Origin: Geothrix sp. | GTDB taxonomy: Bacteria > Acidobacteriota > Holophagae > Holophagales > Holophagaceae | NCBI RefSeq assembly: GCF_030219325.1 | Contig: NZ_CP126625.1 | Span: forward strand, 2,964,857-3,028,856 | DNA: 64,000 nucleotides | Reading direction: 5' to 3' | In this document: positions 60,872 through 64,000 of the stretch, in pieces | Layout: each line of letters starts with the position of its first letter | How positions within the stretch are numbered: position 1 is the stretch's first letter | The notes under the pieces: model-generated | Told to the model about the DNA's origin: nothing | The model's input: only the letters and a program-made list of their open reading frames with translations | Database searches by the model: none | Program-made: the position numbers and the translations under genes

Positions 60872-60992
60872 GCCCGGAAAGGAGGACATGCCGCCGATCC
60901 TGGGCTCCTGGAAGCGCCTCTACGCCCTGGTGCTGGGTGAGCTGCTGCTCTGCATCCTGCTCTTCCGTCTCTTCTCCTGGGCCTACTCGTGA
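60864..60992 (+). CDS. 42-residue single-helix membrane protein
   Basis: Small protein MTEPGKEDMPPILGSWKRLY followed by one hydrophobic helix (ALVLGELLLCILLFRLFSWAY). Its start overlaps the PIG-L stop by 8 nt and its stop overlaps the GTG of the symporter as GTGA, so it is squeezed into a fully coupled operon. The positive cytoplasmic segment before the helix fits a type II small subunit. It probably assembles with the SSS symporter, like the small partners seen in some Na+/solute symporters. Confidence 0.75.
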   Translation: MTEPGKEDMPPILGSWKRLYALVLGELLLCILLFRLFSWAYS

Positions 60993-62710
60993 GCCGCCTG
61001 GACTGGCTGGTCCTGGGCGGCGCCCTCCTCTTCGTCGTCCTGTGGGGCCTCTGGAAGGGGCGCGGCGCCACCACTGGCGAAAGCTACATCGGCGGCGGCC
61101 GGGACCACCGCTGGTGGCTCATCGGCCTCTCCATCATCGCCACCCAGACCAGCGCCATCACCTTCCTCTCCACACCGGGCCAGGCCTACGTGGACGGCAT
61201 GCGCTTCGTGCAGTTCTACTTCGGCCTGCCTCTGGCCGCGGTGGTCCTCTCGGTGACCCTCCTCCCCCTCTACCACCGGCTCAAGGTCTCCACCGCCTAC
61301 GAGCTGCTGGAGGCGCGCTTCGACCTGAAGACCCGTCTGCTGGCCGCGATCCTCTTCCTCATCCAGCGGGGCCTCGCCGTGGGTCTCACCATCTTCGCGC
61401 CGGCCCTGGTGCTCTCGGTGCTGCTGGGCTGGAGCCTGCACGTCAACATCCTGATCGTGGGCCTGCTGGTCATGATCTACACGGTGACCGGCGGCACTCG
61501 GGCCGTGGCCTGGGCCCACAGCTCGCAGATGGTCATCATCGCCTGCGGCATGCTGCTGGCCGGCATCATGACGGCCCACCGCTTGCCGGCCGACGTGAGC
61601 TTCGGCGACGCCCTCCACGTGGCGGGGGGGCTGGGCCGGCTGAACGCCATCGACACCCACTTCGACCCCAACAACCGCTACAACCTGTGGTCCGGGCTCA
61701 TCGGCGGCTTTTTCCTCATGCTGTCCTACTTCGGCACGGACCAGTCCCAGGTGCAGCGCTACCTGGCAGGCAGCGACCTCACGCAGAGCCGCCTGGGCAT
61801 GCTGCTGAACGCCATGATCAAGGTGCCCATGCAGTTCCTCATCCTGCTGCTGGGTGCCCTGGTCTTCGTCTTCTACCAGTTCCACGCGCCGCCGATCTTC
61901 TTCAACCCCGGCCCCGTGAAGCAGGTGCTGGCGGGGCCTGATGCTGCCGCCTACCGCGCCATCGAAGCGAAGTTCGCTCAGGCCCGGACCGACCAGAGCC
62001 AGAAGGCGGAGGCCTACGTCAGCGCCCGGCACCGTGGGGATGCGGCCTCGATCGCGGAGGCCAAGCACCAGCTATCGCAATCCCACGCCGAGAGCGAAGC
62101 GATCCGGCGTGAGGGCATCGCCCTCATCGAGAAGGCCAACCCCGGCACCAACCCCAGCGACACGAACTACATCTTCCTGGCCTACGTGCTGAGCAGCCTC
62201 CCCGTGGGCCTCGTGGGCCTGGTCATCGCCGCGGTGTTCTCCGGCTCCATGTCCTCCATGTCCGGCGAAATCAGCGCCCTGGGCGCCACCACCGTGGTGG
62301 ACCTGTGGCGGCGCCTCATCGGCGGCAGCCAGGGCCAGCACGAGGGCCGGGGCGAGGTGTGGGTGGGCCGCCTCGCCACCTTCGCCTGGGGCTGCTTCGC
62401 CATGGCCTTCGCCGAGTACGCCGCCCGCCTGGGCTCGCTCATCGAGGCCGTGAACATCCTGGGCTCGCTCTTCTACGGCACGATCCTCGGCATCTTCATC
62501 ACGGCCTTCTACGTGAAGCGCGTCCGCGGCGGCACGGCCTTCTACGCGGCCCTGGTGGCGGAGGTCGGCGTGCTGGCCTGCTTCAAGTTCACCGCCATCT
62601 CCTTCCTCTGGTACAACCTCATCGGCTGCGTGGCGGTGGTGGCGCTGGCCTGGGCCTTCAGCCTCTTCCAGCCACCCCAGCCCCTCCCTGAAGGCGAGCT
62701 GGCCGGCTAG
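60989..62710 (+). CDS. Sodium:solute symporter (SSS family)
   Basis: 573-residue inner-membrane transporter with about 13 helices. SIIATQTSAITFLSTPGQAYVDGM, the GGTRAVAWAHSSQM loop and AAVFSGSMSSMSGEISALGATTVVDLW are typical of the SGLT/PutP superfamily, the Ser-rich stretch lying at the sodium site. Between helices there is a hydrophilic, helical insert of about 80 residues (AIEAKFAQARTDQSQKAEAYVSARHRGD), longer than usual. The GTG start overlaps the small membrane protein. Context with exported deacetylase and DinB-like protein suggests uptake of a sugar or amino-sugar product. Confidence 0.9.
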   Translation: MSRLDWLVLGGALLFVVLWGLWKGRGATTGESYIGGGRDHRWWLIGLSIIATQTSAITFLSTPGQAYVDGMRFVQFYFGLPLAAVVLSVTLLPLYHRLKVSTAYELLEARFDLKTRLLAAILFLIQRGLAVGLTIFAPALVLSVLLGWSLHVNILIVGLLVMIYTVTGGTRAVAWAHSSQMVIIACGMLLAGIMTAHRLPADVSFGDALHVAGGLGRLNAIDTHFDPNNRYNLWSGLIGGFFLMLSYFGTDQSQVQRYLAGSDLTQSRLGMLLNAMIKVPMQFLILLLGALVFVFYQFHAPPIFFNPGPVKQVLAGPDAAAYRAIEAKFAQARTDQSQKAEAYVSARHRGDAASIAEAKHQLSQSHAESEAIRREGIALIEKANPGTNPSDTNYIFLAYVLSSLPVGLVGLVIAAVFSGSMSSMSGEISALGATTVVDLWRRLIGGSQGQHEGRGEVWVGRLATFAWGCFAMAFAEYAARLGSLIEAVNILGSLFYGTILGIFITAFYVKRVRGGTAFYAALVAEVGVLACFKFTAISFLWYNLIGCVAVVALAWAFSLFQPPQPLPEGELAG

Positions 62711-63141
62711 GTCGCCAGGATGTCCATCGCCTCGACGCTGAGGCGCAGGGTCTCGATGAGTACGCCGCTGCCCTGGGCATCCAGGGGCGACCACTCCAGG
62801 CCCACCGGGAAGGTGTTGCGCAGGCGCCAGCTCAGGGTGGGCTGGTGCTGCTCGTCCAGCAGGCTCACCACGATGTCGCGCCGCTCGGCCTGGCCGAAGT
62901 GGACGGTGTTCATCCACTGGAAGAACTCATGGTCGACGGGGATCACGCCCCGCTGCAGCACGCAGTCGCTGAGCCGGAGCAGGCCGGGCAGTTGGCGGAC
63001 CGAGTCCACGGGATCGGAACCCTCCCGGTAGCGGATCACGTCCCGCTCCATTCGAGGCAGCTGCACGTGGGTGAAGCCGATGCGGGAGAAGCCTGCCTCG
63101 ACCCGGAAGTGGAAGGACTGATGGGGATTGTTGGCGGGCAT
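62707..63141 (-). CDS. Phage T4 gp19-type tail-tube-like protein
   Basis: 144 residues. RVEAGFSRIGFTHVQLPRMERDVIRYREGSDPVDSVRQLPGLLRLSDCVLQRGVIPVDHEFFQWMN follows the gp19 family pattern (EYREG, VRKLPGL, tLKRGv, W.W), used for inner tubes of phage tails and contractile injection systems. ATG at 63141 has AGGAGG upstream. Its stop overlaps the SSS stop in a shared CTAG. The rest of a tail (sheath, baseplate, ClpV-like ATPase) is not in the window, so this may be an outlying gene or a reused tube protein. Confidence 0.72.
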   Translation of the reverse strand: MPANNPHQSFHFRVEAGFSRIGFTHVQLPRMERDVIRYREGSDPVDSVRQLPGLLRLSDCVLQRGVIPVDHEFFQWMNTVHFGQAERRDIVVSLLDEQHQPTLSWRLRNTFPVGLEWSPLDAQGSGVLIETLRLSVEAMDILAT

Positions 63142-63151
63142 GCTGCCTCCT

Positions 63152-63547
63152 TCAGAGGATTTCGCGCACCCCGGTCCAGGCCGCGAGATCGTGGTTGATG
63201 ACGCGGCGCAGGCGCCGGCCATCCTCGCTGCGCCATTCGAGCCGGGCCTCGAACTGCATGGGCTGCCTGCGTTGCTGGTAGCCCGCGAGGGAGTCGATCA
63301 GCAGGGGGATCCGGCGCCCGGCGGCCAGGAACGCCAGCTGGGTGTACAGGGGCTGCTCGTTCACCCGCTGCCCCGCCAGGTCGCGGATCACGCGGCTGAA
63401 GCGCACCCGCACGCCGTGGGCGTGGCCACCCTCGCAGGCAAGCACGAAGTGGAGCGCCCCCCGCTCGACCAGGACGTCGAGGATCACGTCGGCCTCGGGC
63501 GCGGCGCCGCGGGTCGTCGCCTGGCTGCGCGGGATCCCGGTCGGCAT
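63152..63547 (-). CDS. Hypothetical protein paired with the tail-tube-like gene
   Basis: 131 residues, mainly beta strands: DVLVERGALHFVLACEGGHAHGVRVRFSRVIRDL, LYTQLAFLAAGRRIPLLIDSLAGY, MQFEARLEWRSEDGRRLRRVINHDL. This looks like one immunoglobulin-like beta-sandwich of a type I have seen next to gp19-type genes, but the link is memory only. ATG at 63547 has GGAGG upstream, and it is 10 bases from the tube-like gene, so the pair is coupled. Confidence 0.6.
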   Translation of the reverse strand: MPTGIPRSQATTRGAAPEADVILDVLVERGALHFVLACEGGHAHGVRVRFSRVIRDLAGQRVNEQPLYTQLAFLAAGRRIPLLIDSLAGYQQRRQPMQFEARLEWRSEDGRRLRRVINHDLAAWTGVREIL

Positions 63548-63583
63548 GGGTCCTCCGGAGTGGGTGGGGCTATGGGCGGAACT

Positions 63584-64000
63584 CTAACATGTTCCGACAG
63601 TCGTCAGTCCCGCCCAGGCGGCGCGCGGAGGCTGGCCGGCCGGCCGGGTCAGCCGCCACCAGCCCCAGGCCAGGGCCCCCGCCAGCAGCAGCCAGCCGAT
63701 GGGGGACCTCGCGGCGATCTTCAGATCCTGCGGCGATGGGATGGCCCCGAAGACCAGGTTGGCCAGCAGGAGCATCACCCCGGCCTCCTGCCAGCCGAAG
63801 CGGGGATTCCCGCCCAGCCGCCAGAGGAGGAGGCCGTAGGCCAGAGGCAACAGGAGCAGCGGCGCCAGGCCGATGAAGAAGGCGTTGTACCAGCGCAGGT
63901 TGCCCAGGGCCACGGAGCCCAGCACCCAGCCGCGGCCCTCACGCTTCGGCAGGATGGTGAAGCTCAGCGGGCGCCCCCCCAGCAGGTGCCCGAGGATCCA
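63584..64000 (-). CDS. Hypothetical membrane protein, partial at the window edge
   Basis: The open frame continues in phase to base 64000, so the N-terminus lies beyond the window. Visible residues form hydrophobic helices (WYNAFFIGLAPLLLLPLAYGLLLWRL; GVMLLLANLVFGAIP; IGWLLLAGALAWGWWRL) after a soluble piece ending GHLLGGRPLSFTILPKREG. The layout recalls M50-like intramembrane peptidases, but the metal motif is not visible here. A GTG at 63925 is only an internal candidate start. Confidence 0.55.
   Translation of the reverse strand, partial: WILGHLLGGRPLSFTILPKREGRGWVLGSVALGNLRWYNAFFIGLAPLLLLPLAYGLLLWRLGGNPRFGWQEAGVMLLLANLVFGAIPSPQDLKIAARSPIGWLLLAGALAWGWWRLTRPAGQPPRAAWAGLTTVGTC

Noticed and set aside
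1-64000. CRISPR array or insertion sequence
   Set aside because: No regularly spaced direct repeats and no transposase motif were found on reading the window; short palindromes are the only repeats seen.

Overview
The window is high-GC bacterial chromosome with a Gram-negative envelope: it encodes BamA, a Skp/OmpH chaperone, lipoproteins, a TonB-dependent receptor and other beta-barrel proteins. The mix of a ClpC-type protease ATPase, a carboxypeptidase-regulatory-domain TonB receptor without SusD, DUF885 and PIG-L proteins and an SSS symporter suggests Acidobacteriota, probably the Holophagae/Geothrix group. That placement is inference from gene style and was not tested. No rRNA, insertion sequence or CRISPR array was seen.

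Layout. 16-4208 (+): overlapping signalling operon with an HD-GYP response regulator, a receiver-GAF-like protein, a NagZ-like GH3 protein and a receiver-GGDEF diguanylate cyclase. 4218-5564 (-): metK, with a second diverged copy of its 3' end and palindromes just beyond it. 5747-9592 (+): a coiled-coil lipoprotein and a lipase-type lipoprotein, each followed by a hairpin terminator. 9648-12127 (-): acyltransferase and MFS transporter. 12153-17863 (-): clpC-bamA-ompH. 18009-19593 (+): purA, tRNA-Lys and tRNA-Glu. 19940-27113: an AddB/AddA-like helicase-nuclease pair, a decayed Fic fragment and an HNH endonuclease. 27155-43889 (-): a 12-gene glycan-utilisation operon, with a divergent DeoR regulator and a secreted deacetylase-like protein at 44090-46437 (+). 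46498-51366 (+): a 1622-residue double-length UvrA. 51538-56022 (-): three secreted proteins of unknown role, with a perfect-core CRP-type site upstream. 56390-62710: DUF885 protein, DinB-like protein, PIG-L deacetylase, a 42-residue membrane protein and an SSS symporter. 62707-64000 (-): a gp19-type tail-tube-like protein, a partner of unknown function, and a membrane protein cut by the window edge.

The most coherent system is 27155-46437. The cytoplasmic genes agaS, pfkB-type kinase, kbaY and kbaZ form the route galactosamine-6-P to tagatose-6-P to tagatose-1,6-bisP to triose phosphates. The same operon carries two exported GH36-like alpha-galactosidase-fold enzymes, an exported amidohydrolase, a TonB receptor, two small outer-membrane proteins and a DMT-family permease. 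A deacetylase-like exported protein follows the divergent DeoR repressor gene. No N-acetylgalactosamine-6-phosphate deacetylase and no PTS is present, so I propose that alpha-linked GalNAc is deacetylated outside the cytoplasm, released as galactosamine by the GH36-like enzymes, imported and catabolised through AgaS. The sugar kinase for the first phosphorylation is not in the window.

Many long open frames opposite the real genes are high-GC shadows and are left out. Family assignments come from reading motifs, without database searches.
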